64,000 bases of DNA from Vibrio metoecus (GTDB lineage: Bacteria > Pseudomonadota > Gammaproteobacteria > Enterobacterales > Vibrionaceae): contig NZ_CP035686.1 in the NCBI RefSeq assembly GCF_009665255.1, positions 1,674,001 through 1,738,000 on the forward strand, given 5' to 3'. A program made the translations under genes and the position numbers. Of this stretch, positions 46,543 to 54,409 are shown in pieces (positions within the stretch are counted from its first letter, which is position 1; each line of letters starts with the position of its first letter). The notes beneath the pieces are model-generated. The model saw only the letters and a list, made by a program, of their open reading frames with translations. It was not told the origin of the DNA and did not search any database.

Positions 46543-47405
46543 TCCTCCATCAGAGAGTTGTGTTTTTCAACTATCCATTCTTTTGCACTCTCACTGTTTA
46601 TGATCGAATAGACAAAAATAGACTCCCAATTGTTCGGTGTTGTTTTTTGTCGATCGTGTCTACCTAATACATCTCTCAAAGCTTCGTTCAAGCTTTCAAT
46701 AGTTATGGTTGCATCTGATGGTAGCGTGTGAATTTTGTCAGAAGGATACTCGCTAAGGCTAGACCACATATCCACCATTTCAGCCACAATGCCCGAAGGA
46801 AGGACAACACTCTCCACATGAAACTTGATTGAGGGGAATTCGTTGCAGTTCTGATTGATATATACCAGCCCAAATTTCGCTAACGGGTATTCTGGGGAAG
46901 GCTCTATTGAGAAATAAATCTGTCGCTCTGATAAGCAGTCGTCAAAATATGGATGTAGAACTCTTACACCAGTATTGAATTGATTGCAAAATCCTGCAAC
47001 AACATCTTGCCGCTTAGTATTACAATCACACGCTGGTACTAGGTTTTTCGAAAAAACCGCAAATTCTGGATAGATAGCCTGAGGCAATAAATGATCGAGC
47101 GTTCCTGTCCCCAAAGAACCGCACATGGGGCATACGCGCCTAGAAGATCTACGTAGTAATGGGATAAATGAAAAACATTCAGGTTCGCTCGTGTAGTGCG
47201 TCTTCAGTGCTTTTGCTAGATCATTACTAATACCTATAGGACCAATGTTCAGTGCATTTCCAGACTGCTGCAAGTAGTTGTGATATGCGCTAGTTACATC
47301 TGCTAATCGGTTTCGAAGATGGGGGTAACTACTCATTCTGGTGTTTTCAGATGCTTGTGTAGTCCGCTCTTTATCGTCGTAGGTAGGAATAGGAAGCTTT
47401 TTCAT
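46539..47405 (-). CDS. HNH endonuclease of a Septu-like defence system (PtuB-like)
   Basis: The 288-aa protein has a zinc-supported HNH core: CPMCGSLGTGTLDHLLPQAIYPEFAVFSKNLVPACDCNTKRQD (about residues 92-135), with the DH dyad, the Asn of KNL and further CxxC-like Cys residues. It overlaps the preceding ATPase gene by 1 nt. An ATPase followed by an HNH protein is the layout of the Septu antiphage system. Assignment to Septu or to a related PARIS- or retron-style ATPase/nuclease pair cannot be settled by eye. Confidence 0.77.
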   Translation of the reverse strand: MKKLPIPTYDDKERTTQASENTRMSSYPHLRNRLADVTSAYHNYLQQSGNALNIGPIGISNDLAKALKTHYTSEPECFSFIPLLRRSSRRVCPMCGSLGTGTLDHLLPQAIYPEFAVFSKNLVPACDCNTKRQDVVAGFCNQFNTGVRVLHPYFDDCLSERQIYFSIEPSPEYPLAKFGLVYINQNCNEFPSIKFHVESVVLPSGIVAEMVDMWSSLSEYPSDKIHTLPSDATITIESLNEALRDVLGRHDRQKTTPNNWESIFVYSIINSESAKEWIVEKHNSLMEE

Positions 47406-49051
47406 TATGCTTCTTCCATCTTCTGGCGCAACTTCATCATTGCAGCTACTGATATTTCGTAACCTAATTTATTAACAATATCTTCAAAAGTTGTGTTTTG
47501 CCTTTTGATTCGTCGATACAGTTTCTCTGCGAGTTTACTCTCAGCATCGTCATCAAAGACAAACCTTGATATCGAGTCTACGGGTGCACCAAATGTGGTC
47601 AGTCTAGGATTAGAAATACATACGTTGTTCGCTTCTTTCTTAAACACATGAACCTGATCTTGTGGAATTTCTCTCACAAAGTAAGCAGAATGCGTTGCAA
47701 TAAGAGCCAAGGATCCTGTATTTTCTAAAATTTCATCCAATAGCCCCACAAAATCCGATATCATATTTGGATGCATGTGAGTTTCTGGTTCATCTAATAG
47801 AACGAATGAACCGTTCTCTATGTATAAACAACAAAGAATGGCAAACTTCATGAATGTCAGTTGCCCACTACTAAGCGGGTAAGCTTCCCTAGCTAACATT
47901 ATTTTTGGCTCAGCATTAGGCGCAATGTTGCCCCATCTTTCAAGAGAAGCCTGCTCTCCACCACCCCACCCTAAATCAGCCAAACCAACATATTTCTTGT
48001 CTCTTGATTCGATCACCAAACTTTTAATAGGTAATACTTTTGAGATAGCATCAATGAATATATCCCATCGAGTCTTCTTGCCTATACTATCTTCACTACG
48101 TGCTAATTGAACTAGCATATCACTAATGGTTTTCGTGGTTTTTGCGCGTCCATTTCGAGTTAAAGATAACCTTCGATAGTATAGCTTCTGGGTTTTTACT
48201 CTCTCTGATGGAAAGGTGTTTTGAGTTTCGCCTGGCGTTGCAATAGCAAGTAACCTATTTATTACAGGTCTACCATTACTATCTGAAGTTGAGAGAGAAA
48301 TGCCTTTATCTGGATATCTCAAAGCAGCTCGACAAAAAGACATGAGAGCTTGGCTTTTGCCCAGGCCATTCCTCCCGATTAGCACATTGATCCTTTTGGG
48401 TATAATGCTAGTATGATCATACTTTAATTTTATTTCATGATCATTTTCGAATCCGGCCAATTCATACCTAAGTGTTAACTCTTGGGATATCCCATCGAAC
48501 TTTTCTTCTTCTACTCCTCCTAACACACTGTCAGCATTATTGAACGCAAAAAAAGAACTTGAATGCCTCATAAATCCCAGTTTAAAAACATCGCTATTCA
48601 TAGCATGAGGAATCCATTTATTTTTTTTATCTTTGTAAAGAACCAAATCATTTACAATTCGCAGTACCTTTTCTAAGAACTCCGGACCTAGATATGATAC
48701 TGCATACCTGTAAGCCTCCATATCAGGAAGCATAGTGAAGAAGCCTAATTTATCTAATGCACTTCTCTTTTCTAGTTGCCGTATTATAGGGAGCATCGCC
48801 AGATATGATGTCGTTTTGTAGTTTACATTTTTGAGCTCTTCATCTAGTTCTGAGTTTCTTGGATCAAAAAAACCTATAAATGCTCTAACTTCAAAGTTTT
48901 TATTCTCTTCATGAGTAAGAACTCTCAATGTACACCCAATTTTATAACCGAAGTCATTCCAAGAGCTATCTTCTGCATAAAGAATAACTTCATTTACTTT
49001 TGGAGCACGATTCTCATCTGTAAATGTAAGATATAAATCAGACTTTTCCAT
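47405..49051 (-). CDS. ABC/AAA-type ATPase of a Septu-like system (PtuA-like)
   Basis: The 548-aa protein has Walker A GRNGLGKSQAL (about residue 225), the signature-like LSSGQLTFMKFAILC, Walker B FVLLDEPETHMHPN and the H loop ALIATHSAYF, as in OLD/RecN-type ATPases used by defence systems. It would sense phage activity and activate the HNH partner. Its 3' end overlaps the HNH gene by 1 nt. The pair sits between tnsC and tniQ, an unusual place if cargo normally lies beyond the cas genes. Confidence 0.8.
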   Translation of the reverse strand: MEKSDLYLTFTDENRAPKVNEVILYAEDSSWNDFGYKIGCTLRVLTHEENKNFEVRAFIGFFDPRNSELDEELKNVNYKTTSYLAMLPIIRQLEKRSALDKLGFFTMLPDMEAYRYAVSYLGPEFLEKVLRIVNDLVLYKDKKNKWIPHAMNSDVFKLGFMRHSSSFFAFNNADSVLGGVEEEKFDGISQELTLRYELAGFENDHEIKLKYDHTSIIPKRINVLIGRNGLGKSQALMSFCRAALRYPDKGISLSTSDSNGRPVINRLLAIATPGETQNTFPSERVKTQKLYYRRLSLTRNGRAKTTKTISDMLVQLARSEDSIGKKTRWDIFIDAISKVLPIKSLVIESRDKKYVGLADLGWGGGEQASLERWGNIAPNAEPKIMLAREAYPLSSGQLTFMKFAILCCLYIENGSFVLLDEPETHMHPNMISDFVGLLDEILENTGSLALIATHSAYFVREIPQDQVHVFKKEANNVCISNPRLTTFGAPVDSISRFVFDDDAESKLAEKLYRRIKRQNTTFEDIVNKLGYEISVAAMMKLRQKMEEA

Positions 49052-49296
49052 TTGTTACCTTATTGGATAGTAAGTAAATAGTATCAGCACCAAAAAAATC
49101 CATATAATAATCCGCGCTGGTTCGATGAGTGAAGATTAACTGTTATAAAGATATCATCAGATTAAAGGTCAAAACTAAATATCCGGAAAGGCAGATATGG
49201 TAACACAATTTGGCTAATCCCCCTGTACGCCACAAGAACTTTTATCTTTTCAGTAATTTGCAAGAAATATAAATCTAAGAAAGCAAACCGGCAACT

Positions 49297-49563
49297 TTAA
49301 GGCTGCGTTTGTTGGCTATCACCGACACATAACTTTAACTCGTCGCAAATAGAAAGAAGTCCATTCACCATATTAGTGATATTCTTCTGCTCTCTGTAAG
49401 GAGGAATAGCTAAAGGAATTGCCCAAAGCTTTTCAGATACTAACTTACACGTGCCATGAGAACTGTGATCCACCAGACCGACCACACTAGCTCTCACCGC
49501 TTTCATAATAAGCAACAAAAAGTCGGAATGTAGCTCGCTTTCATATCTTGGTGACCCGCACAA
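49297..49563 (-). pseudogene. C-terminal remnant of a type I restriction specificity subunit (HsdS-like)
   Basis: The short frame ends with CKLVSEKLWAIPLAIPPYREQKNITNMVNGLLSICDEL, which resembles the end of an HsdS specificity domain (a PLPPxxEQ stretch followed by a coiled coil). No start of good quality and no upstream HsdS sequence is present; the frame begins at a weak TTG. The 245 bp before it (49052-49296) contain nothing else. Confidence 0.58.
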
Positions 49564-49566
49564 GCA

Positions 49567-50094
49567 TTACAGTGACTCCAATTTACTCAGAGCATTAACT
49601 CTTCCCAATAGCTTAGCTGAGTATTCTTTTGATTTGTCATAGAGCGGCTTGATAAGAGCTGACTGAGCAGGAAAATGGGTAAGCACACGCTTATATTCTT
49701 CAACTTCCCCTAACAGAATTCTAAGCTCAGCTTCGGACTGCGCTTTTTCTTTGGATATATACCGAATGAAAGGCTGTTGAATGCTATTTGGCAAGCCTGT
49801 TTTCGCGGATGGTAAATTTGTTCGATGCGCAGAAATAAACTCTACTGATTTGAACGCAGAGGTTTTGAAATAGCGTGATTTTTCGTTAGCCTGATTGTTT
49901 CTTTTCTCAAGGTATCCCCGTTCTGCAAGTTGATAAAGCTGGCGATAAAGCATTTTTCTGAGTTCATTTTTGTTGAATACGCCCACTGTTGCGTACAACA
50001 GTCTATTTCTTAGTTCCAGTACCGTGAAACCATCCATTTCTTTATTTATCAATGCCTTATATAGCCATTGGTTAAGGGGTACTTTTCGATTCAT
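49567..50094 (-). CDS. Hypothetical winged-helix-like protein divergent from xre
   Basis: The 175-aa protein begins MNRKVPLNQWLYKALINKEM; the region LRKMLYRQLYQLAERGYLEK looks like a winged helix, followed by a coiled coil (about 120-165). It is transcribed divergently from xre across a region with two operator sites and so is probably Xre-controlled. Similar proteins occur in mobile elements of vibrios. No function can be assigned. Confidence 0.65.
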   Translation of the reverse strand: MNRKVPLNQWLYKALINKEMDGFTVLELRNRLLYATVGVFNKNELRKMLYRQLYQLAERGYLEKRNNQANEKSRYFKTSAFKSVEFISAHRTNLPSAKTGLPNSIQQPFIRYISKEKAQSEAELRILLGEVEEYKRVLTHFPAQSALIKPLYDKSKEYSAKLLGRVNALSKLESL

Positions 50095-50115
50095 TGCACT
50101 ATTTCACCCATCCAA

Positions 50116-50168
50116 AACTTAGGATTGCTAAGTATACAAAAATCGGTAAAACTTAGACAATCTAAGTT
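50116..50168. promoter_or_regulatory. Two Xre operator sites
   Basis: 50117-50133 reads ACTTAG-GATTG-CTAAGT and 50150-50168 reads AACTTAG-ACAAT-CTAAGTT. Both lie between xre and the divergent gene, consistent with autoregulation, and share the core with the tniQ operator. Confidence 0.8.
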
Positions 50169-50195
50169 ATCGAAAGGTTGAAAAGAAATGTGTAA

Positions 50196-50504
50196 GTGCA
50201 TAAAGACAACCCAATCCCAACGAGGCTTAAAGAAGCCCGCAAAAAAGCTGGCATTACCCAGAAAGATCTGGGTATCAGAATTGGTATGGAACCTAGCTCG
50301 GCGAGTGGGCGGATGAACCACTATGAGAAAGGGAGACATGTACCCGATCTTGGCACGCTCGAACGAATGGCTGAAGAGTTAAACGTACCACTAAACTACT
50401 TTTTCTGTAGAAACGAGTTAAGTGCTGAACTGGCTTGCGTGATTGACAAAATGAGTGATGAAGAGAAAGCAGCGCTGTTGGACAGCCTAAGCCGTGACAA
50501 GTAG
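50196..50504 (+). CDS. Xre-family repressor of the transposon
   Basis: The 102-aa regulator has an N-terminal helix-turn-helix (RLKEARKKAGITQKDLGIRIGMEPSSASGRMNHYEKGRHVPDLGTLERMAEELNVP). The start is a GTG at 50196; the nearby ATG is in another frame. It is convergent with tnsC, whose stop is 3 nt away. Operators in front of this gene and in front of tniQ suggest it represses itself and the targeting genes, as Xre proteins of I-F3 elements are known to do. Confidence 0.85.
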   Translation: MHKDNPIPTRLKEARKKAGITQKDLGIRIGMEPSSASGRMNHYEKGRHVPDLGTLERMAEELNVPLNYFFCRNELSAELACVIDKMSDEEKAALLDSLSRDK

Positions 50505-50507
50505 CCT

Positions 50508-51569
50508 CTAAGCTTTAAGCCCATTTTTGCTCAATAGCATGCTCAGCGGAATAGCATCCGTAAAACGAGGGGCTACTATTTTATCTTCAGTGGTGACTGC
50601 ATTTAAGTGGTAAGCAGAACCAGAGTCAATTTGATGAAGACTAAGCTGCTTTAAAGGACGATCAAACGGGTTATCTAGGTAGGGGAACTTAAATGCAAAA
50701 GTGCGTGACAATATTGCTTTGTCTATCGTATCCGCATTGTCGTTGAAGCTAATAAGCAACGCGTCTTTCAAGAAGTGTTTTAACGCTCGACATTCTCCTC
50801 GGCACATTGCAAACAAAGGATATAGCAGTTCATTCTTTGTAAGTACTGGTGGCTCATCAAAGCCCATCCTTGAACTCAGACCCGCGACAAATCTGGCAAA
50901 ATGTTTTTTTTGTTCTAAGTCAAACCCATAAGATGCCGTTCTACTCGAATGACTATTCGCTTTCAACAATTTGAAATAATCTATCTTTCTTCTCCAGCTT
51001 AGCCGCGAATTCCATTGTGGTTCTGTCGCTATCACATCAGCATAAGGCATACCCACAAGCACAAAAGAGACTCTTGCTTCTTCACTTATATATTTGAATG
51101 TGTTGGCAATAACTTGTCTCTGTTCTGCGGTTGAAAACTCAACAAGCTCTTGAATTTCATTAACAATAATCAGCTCAACAGATTTACGTTTAAGTTGCTT
51201 TACAACCGCTTCGCCAAGCGCAATTTCATTACGGCGCCGAATCCCTCGTCCTCCTGATTTACAATCTAAATCAACCAGAAATTGGGTCAGCGTATTCTGT
51301 TCATTGATACGACTTGGCACTCTAGTGCTTAATACTGGCTGCTTTCCCCAAGTTGAACCCGATTGAAAGCGTGACAAGTAGTTGTTGATCAAAGCTGTCT
51401 TTCCACTTCCAGCCTCACCAGTTAACAAGAAAGATTCTGGTTCACCACCTAAAGAGTGATTGAAACGAAGTTGATCGAAAATGGAGTAGATTTCAGTTAT
51501 CGCGGGATACTCGATAAAGCAGGTTTCAAAGGACTTTAGCTGCTCAAGCTGCTTTGGTGTTAAATTCAA
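50508..51569 (-). CDS. tnsC: TnsC, AAA+ transposition regulator
   Basis: It polymerises on target DNA, is recruited by TniQ, and activates TnsAB. The Walker A motif is LTGEAGSGKTALIN and Walker B is ELIIVNEIQEL; the Arg-rich sensor region lies near SFVLVGMPYADVI. The TTG at 51569 (LNLTPKQLEQLKSF) has GAAGGG seven bases upstream and follows the tnsB stop by one base; a longer frame from 51605 would overlap tnsB by 35 nt. About 353 aa, typical for I-F3 TnsC. Confidence 0.88.
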   Translation of the reverse strand: MNLTPKQLEQLKSFETCFIEYPAITEIYSIFDQLRFNHSLGGEPESFLLTGEAGSGKTALINNYLSRFQSGSTWGKQPVLSTRVPSRINEQNTLTQFLVDLDCKSGGRGIRRRNEIALGEAVVKQLKRKSVELIIVNEIQELVEFSTAEQRQVIANTFKYISEEARVSFVLVGMPYADVIATEPQWNSRLSWRRKIDYFKLLKANSHSSRTASYGFDLEQKKHFARFVAGLSSRMGFDEPPVLTKNELLYPLFAMCRGECRALKHFLKDALLISFNDNADTIDKAILSRTFAFKFPYLDNPFDRPLKQLSLHQIDSGSAYHLNAVTTEDKIVAPRFTDAIPLSMLLSKNGLKA

Positions 51570-51570
51570 A

Positions 51571-53436
51571 CTAATACCCTTCAATATCTTCAAAATCATC
51601 GTCATCTAAGTACTCTGAGGCATCGGAAACAACCTCAGATTTGAGCCTAACAGGAGTCACGTTGATTGAGCTTGGCCCCTCAGATCCAACATCATTAAAC
51701 TTTGCTAGTTTCGACGTGTTACCTGTTTTAGGAAGGTTGGGCTTGCTACTTTTAACACGGCGGAATCTATCGGTTTCTTCCTGGATACGTTTTTTCATAT
51801 ATAGAAATGTATCCGCAAGAGCCTCATCATCAGCAAGATCCTTGGTGTTCAGTCTGCGTACTTTTTGTATGCGCTGGTGTTCAAAAAGTGAAAGGCCGTT
51901 TGTATATCCGCTGTTGTCTACCGCTGGAACTTTTATGTACTTCTTTTCTGATTCTAGATAAACATGGATGTAGCTGATATCGGAAGGATCTGTTTTGGTT
52001 TTAACAAAGAGCTTTTTGCCATCATTAGGTGTGCAATATTTCCGGTATTCAATAAGCTCGGCGGACTGATAGCGTAAGTTATGCAGCCTGATCCCTGCCA
52101 CTCCAATCGTCCTGTGTCTAAGCAATCCTAACTCTACTCTGAGTTGCTCCTTCTCAGCACCATCATAGTAAGAAGGCGTCCATTTCGATTGGTGCCACTT
52201 GTGGTATGGAATCTCACGCTTTCTAGAATCTGGTGCCATGTGGTAATAGTCGACAATCCATTTATGGAGTAATTCAAGAAATACCGATACCCTGACCACC
52301 GCATCCTTCTTTGGATTGTAATCTTGTAGTTGAGTAGGATTGGTGAAGGTTTTTCCAGGCAGAGCGTTAACTAACCCTTTATTCATTTGATCGAACAACT
52401 TTTCGATCCCTGACTTTCGCCAAGGCTTCGCTGCTTGACTGTATTGAATGTCGGACACCAAAGGCCGTAACGAATCTTCCAAGCTTTGACTCCAAAACTC
52501 GGCACCGTTATCGACGACCAAGCAATCAATCTTACCGTGGCAAGGCCACTCATTCTCAATCGATGGATACTTTGCTTTAAGCCAGCTTTTATCCAAAAGT
52601 GAATTCAACAGAGCCTTTCTAACAGAGTCAAAGCTTGGCTCTCTAAAGTTGAGACTGCAACCAACAATGCACTTACTGAAACGGTCATAAAGCATCGTCA
52701 AATACGGGCGGCTCAAAGGAATATCTAGCTCATCATCAATCAAAATCACTGGAACTGGGGTGTGGTCTATTTCAACAAACTCCATAGGTTTAGTTGCAGC
52801 TACCTGCTGACCAACCGAGCGATACTCCCGATCTGCATATCGTTTACCAAATCTCGCAATCGCCACTTCATAAGGGGGTAACTCATTTATTCGATTGTAA
52901 AAAGAGCGTTCGGCAATTGGCTTGATTTTTCCTTCAACAATCCCTCGATTCATTTGAATCACTCGACTCTTATAATATCGGTATGCTTCTGCAACACTAA
53001 GTCGTTCACGTGTCAGGTATACGTTCTGAATTGCCTCGTCAATCAAGGATTGCGAATCCATTTCTTTCTGGCGATTACCCTTAAACGTATGCTTCGGAAT
53101 AAGTGCCCATGGTTCTCTACCTGCTTCAGAGTAGGATTTTTTCCAAGTTGCTACAGTCCGCCAACTAGGGGGAGTCAGCTGTAATTCTGATTCAACGAGA
53201 CTTAAGATGGGGTTCAAGTTTTTCTCTGTCCACCCACCTTTCAAGCGCTTCTCTACAAAGGTAATCACTTTTATGCGGCGAAGAACCTCTTCCTGAATTT
53301 TTGCTGGCAAACTATCTATGGTCGATGATATTTCAACGGGTTCTAGAATTAGCTCTTTTGGGAGCAATTGTGATTCTTCTTCTGACACTTCAAACTCATC
53401 AAAGAACCCAAATATATTATTAGAGTCAGGTGGCAT
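51571..53436 (-). CDS. tnsB: TnsB, DDE transposase
   Basis: It binds the transposon ends and joins the 3' ends to target DNA. The three catalytic acids are visible: Asp in VEIDHTPVPV, Asp in LVVDNGAEFW and Glu in WRKSGIEKLFDQM. An N-terminal DNA-binding region (RSFYNRINELPPY) and a C-terminal TnsC-contact tail follow. The ATG at 53436 is 2 nt after the tnsA stop; the frame from 53454 is longer but overlaps tnsA. 621 aa. Confidence 0.92.
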   Translation of the reverse strand: MPPDSNNIFGFFDEFEVSEEESQLLPKELILEPVEISSTIDSLPAKIQEEVLRRIKVITFVEKRLKGGWTEKNLNPILSLVESELQLTPPSWRTVATWKKSYSEAGREPWALIPKHTFKGNRQKEMDSQSLIDEAIQNVYLTRERLSVAEAYRYYKSRVIQMNRGIVEGKIKPIAERSFYNRINELPPYEVAIARFGKRYADREYRSVGQQVAATKPMEFVEIDHTPVPVILIDDELDIPLSRPYLTMLYDRFSKCIVGCSLNFREPSFDSVRKALLNSLLDKSWLKAKYPSIENEWPCHGKIDCLVVDNGAEFWSQSLEDSLRPLVSDIQYSQAAKPWRKSGIEKLFDQMNKGLVNALPGKTFTNPTQLQDYNPKKDAVVRVSVFLELLHKWIVDYYHMAPDSRKREIPYHKWHQSKWTPSYYDGAEKEQLRVELGLLRHRTIGVAGIRLHNLRYQSAELIEYRKYCTPNDGKKLFVKTKTDPSDISYIHVYLESEKKYIKVPAVDNSGYTNGLSLFEHQRIQKVRRLNTKDLADDEALADTFLYMKKRIQEETDRFRRVKSSKPNLPKTGNTSKLAKFNDVGSEGPSSINVTPVRLKSEVVSDASEYLDDDDFEDIEGY

Positions 53437-53438
53437 AG

Positions 53439-54062
53439 TTAGCACCAAACGCAAGTTTCTAGACCAAAGCCAATCGTGTTGAGGTCTGTTTTAACGTGCC
53501 CCGAAGAAATCCAAGGTAGAGTAGAAATAAGTGTGTCTTGCTCTGATAGACCAAAATACAAAGACACCTCTTGCAACTTGACCATTTGCTTGCGTTGAAT
53601 AAAAGCCAAAACTCGCTTTTGAAACTCGGTCACTGTGCGCAATCCAGAGTAGCGGTGTAACAACTTAAAGTTATCTAGCGTTGGTCCCATCCTAATTTGC
53701 TTCTCAGTAACGAGTACTAACCGTCTGTTGAACTCACTCAACGCTACTCTCTGTTTCTCTTCAAAGCGCTCCTTAAAATCAGGTTTAAGAATCTGGCTAG
53801 AGTGTTTGACCTCGAAGAATGTTGATTGCTCATTGTGACCTATTGCTAAAAAGTCAGGGGTATATCGACACTTACGGTTATTGAATAGATAGTGGAAACC
53901 AAAAGGTTGAGAGGTAAAACTTTTGATGTTTGGGTTGTATTCGAGGTGAAAACAGAAATCGAACTCCAGAATGGAGAGAGTGCGAACAACAGCATCATTC
54001 TTCAAGCTCATAAACTTACAGATGTTGTGTACGTGAGATGATTTCTTAGTTTGGTCAAACAT
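53439..54062 (-). CDS. tnsA: TnsA, 5'-strand endonuclease
   Basis: The 207-aa protein has the restriction-enzyme-like fold with catalytic residues in CRYTPDFLAIG (Asp) and FFEVKHSS (Glu-x-Lys), as needed to cut the non-transferred strands and permit cut-and-paste movement. It is the first gene of tnsABC and begins about 43 bp from the nearest TnsB-like site. An inverted repeat in front may regulate it. Confidence 0.9.
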   Translation of the reverse strand: MFDQTKKSSHVHNICKFMSLKNDAVVRTLSILEFDFCFHLEYNPNIKSFTSQPFGFHYLFNNRKCRYTPDFLAIGHNEQSTFFEVKHSSQILKPDFKERFEEKQRVALSEFNRRLVLVTEKQIRMGPTLDNFKLLHRYSGLRTVTEFQKRVLAFIQRKQMVKLQEVSLYFGLSEQDTLISTLPWISSGHVKTDLNTIGFGLETCVWC

Positions 54063-54075
54063 AGCTAAGTCACTT

Positions 54076-54095
54076 TTGTTGTAAACCTACAACAA
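54076..54095. promoter_or_regulatory. Inverted repeat upstream of tnsA
   Basis: TTGTTGTA-AACC-TACAACAA is a perfect 8-bp inverted repeat between the tnsA start and the innermost TnsB-like site. Its sequence is unlike the Xre operator, so a different factor or a structural role is possible. Confidence 0.5.
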
Positions 54096-54104
54096 AACGT
54101 AGTC

Positions 54105-54169
54105 TATGCAGACTTATAGTGCAAATTTGCGAAATATTCTGCAATTTATGCGAACTTATTTTGCAAACA
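54105..54169 (-). repeat. Right (tnsA) end of the transposon with three TnsB-like sites
   Basis: Reading inward from ACA at 54169 (TGT on the minus strand) are sites at 54147-54166 (TTGCAAAATAAGTTCGCATA), 54125-54144 (degenerate) and 54105-54124 (TTGCACTATAAGTCTGCATA), spaced about 21 bp, without gaps. Dense sites at the tnsA end and spaced sites at the other match Tn7 architecture. Confidence 0.83.
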
Positions 54170-54175
54170 TCAAGA

Positions 54176-54286
54176 TGGGCGGAGGCCCCAGCCACATCCC
54201 GGCACACACATCATCCGCTGTGGCTGCTTCCTTCCGGATCTGACCAGGTTCACGAACTAGTGTTGCGGGAGGACCAGGGCCTCCAT
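54176..54286 (-). ncRNA. ffs: Signal recognition particle 4.5S RNA
   Basis: The minus strand carries the conserved tip GGTCAG-(ATCC)-GGAAGGAAGCAGCC and the 5' and 3' strands GGAGGCCC...GGGGCCTCC that close the helix, about 105-110 nt, as in bacterial 4.5S RNA. It binds Ffh for co-translational membrane targeting and is essential. The transposon end is only a few bases beyond its 3' end, so the gene stays intact. A promoter-like TTGCAT-16-TAATAA lies at about 54317-54344. ffs is a known attachment site for I-F3 transposons. Confidence 0.93.
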
Positions 54287-54409
54287 CGATTTGAGTTTGG
54301 ATTGCTCCAAAGCGGGTGCGATTATTAAACATCGACATGGGCAATGCAAGCGATAATCCTCATTTAAACTTGCATCCCCGACTAATCGGCCATCATTTCA
54401 CCATTTTGA

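Larger units (their letters stand above)
28886..54169. mobile_element. Type I-F3 CRISPR-associated Tn7-like transposon inserted next to ffs
   Basis: The 25.3-kb element is bounded by TGT at 28886 and ACA at 54169, each followed inward by TnsB-like repeats. It encodes TnsA, TnsB, TnsC, TniQ, Cas8/5, Cas7, Cas6 and a minimal CRISPR array, and has no Cas1, Cas2 or Cas3, as expected for a guide-directed transposon. The tnsA end abuts the 3' end of the 4.5S RNA gene. Cargo between tnsC and tniQ and beyond the array includes Septu-like, SIR2 and umuDC genes and several decayed genes. The bases outside the ends, TCAGA (left) and TCAAG (right), are not a perfect 5-bp duplication. Base composition is more AT-rich than the flanks. 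Confidence 0.9.

Noticed and set aside
54156..54344. 62-codon frame across ffs
   Set aside because: It covers the 4.5S RNA gene and its promoter; the RNA structure explains the conservation.
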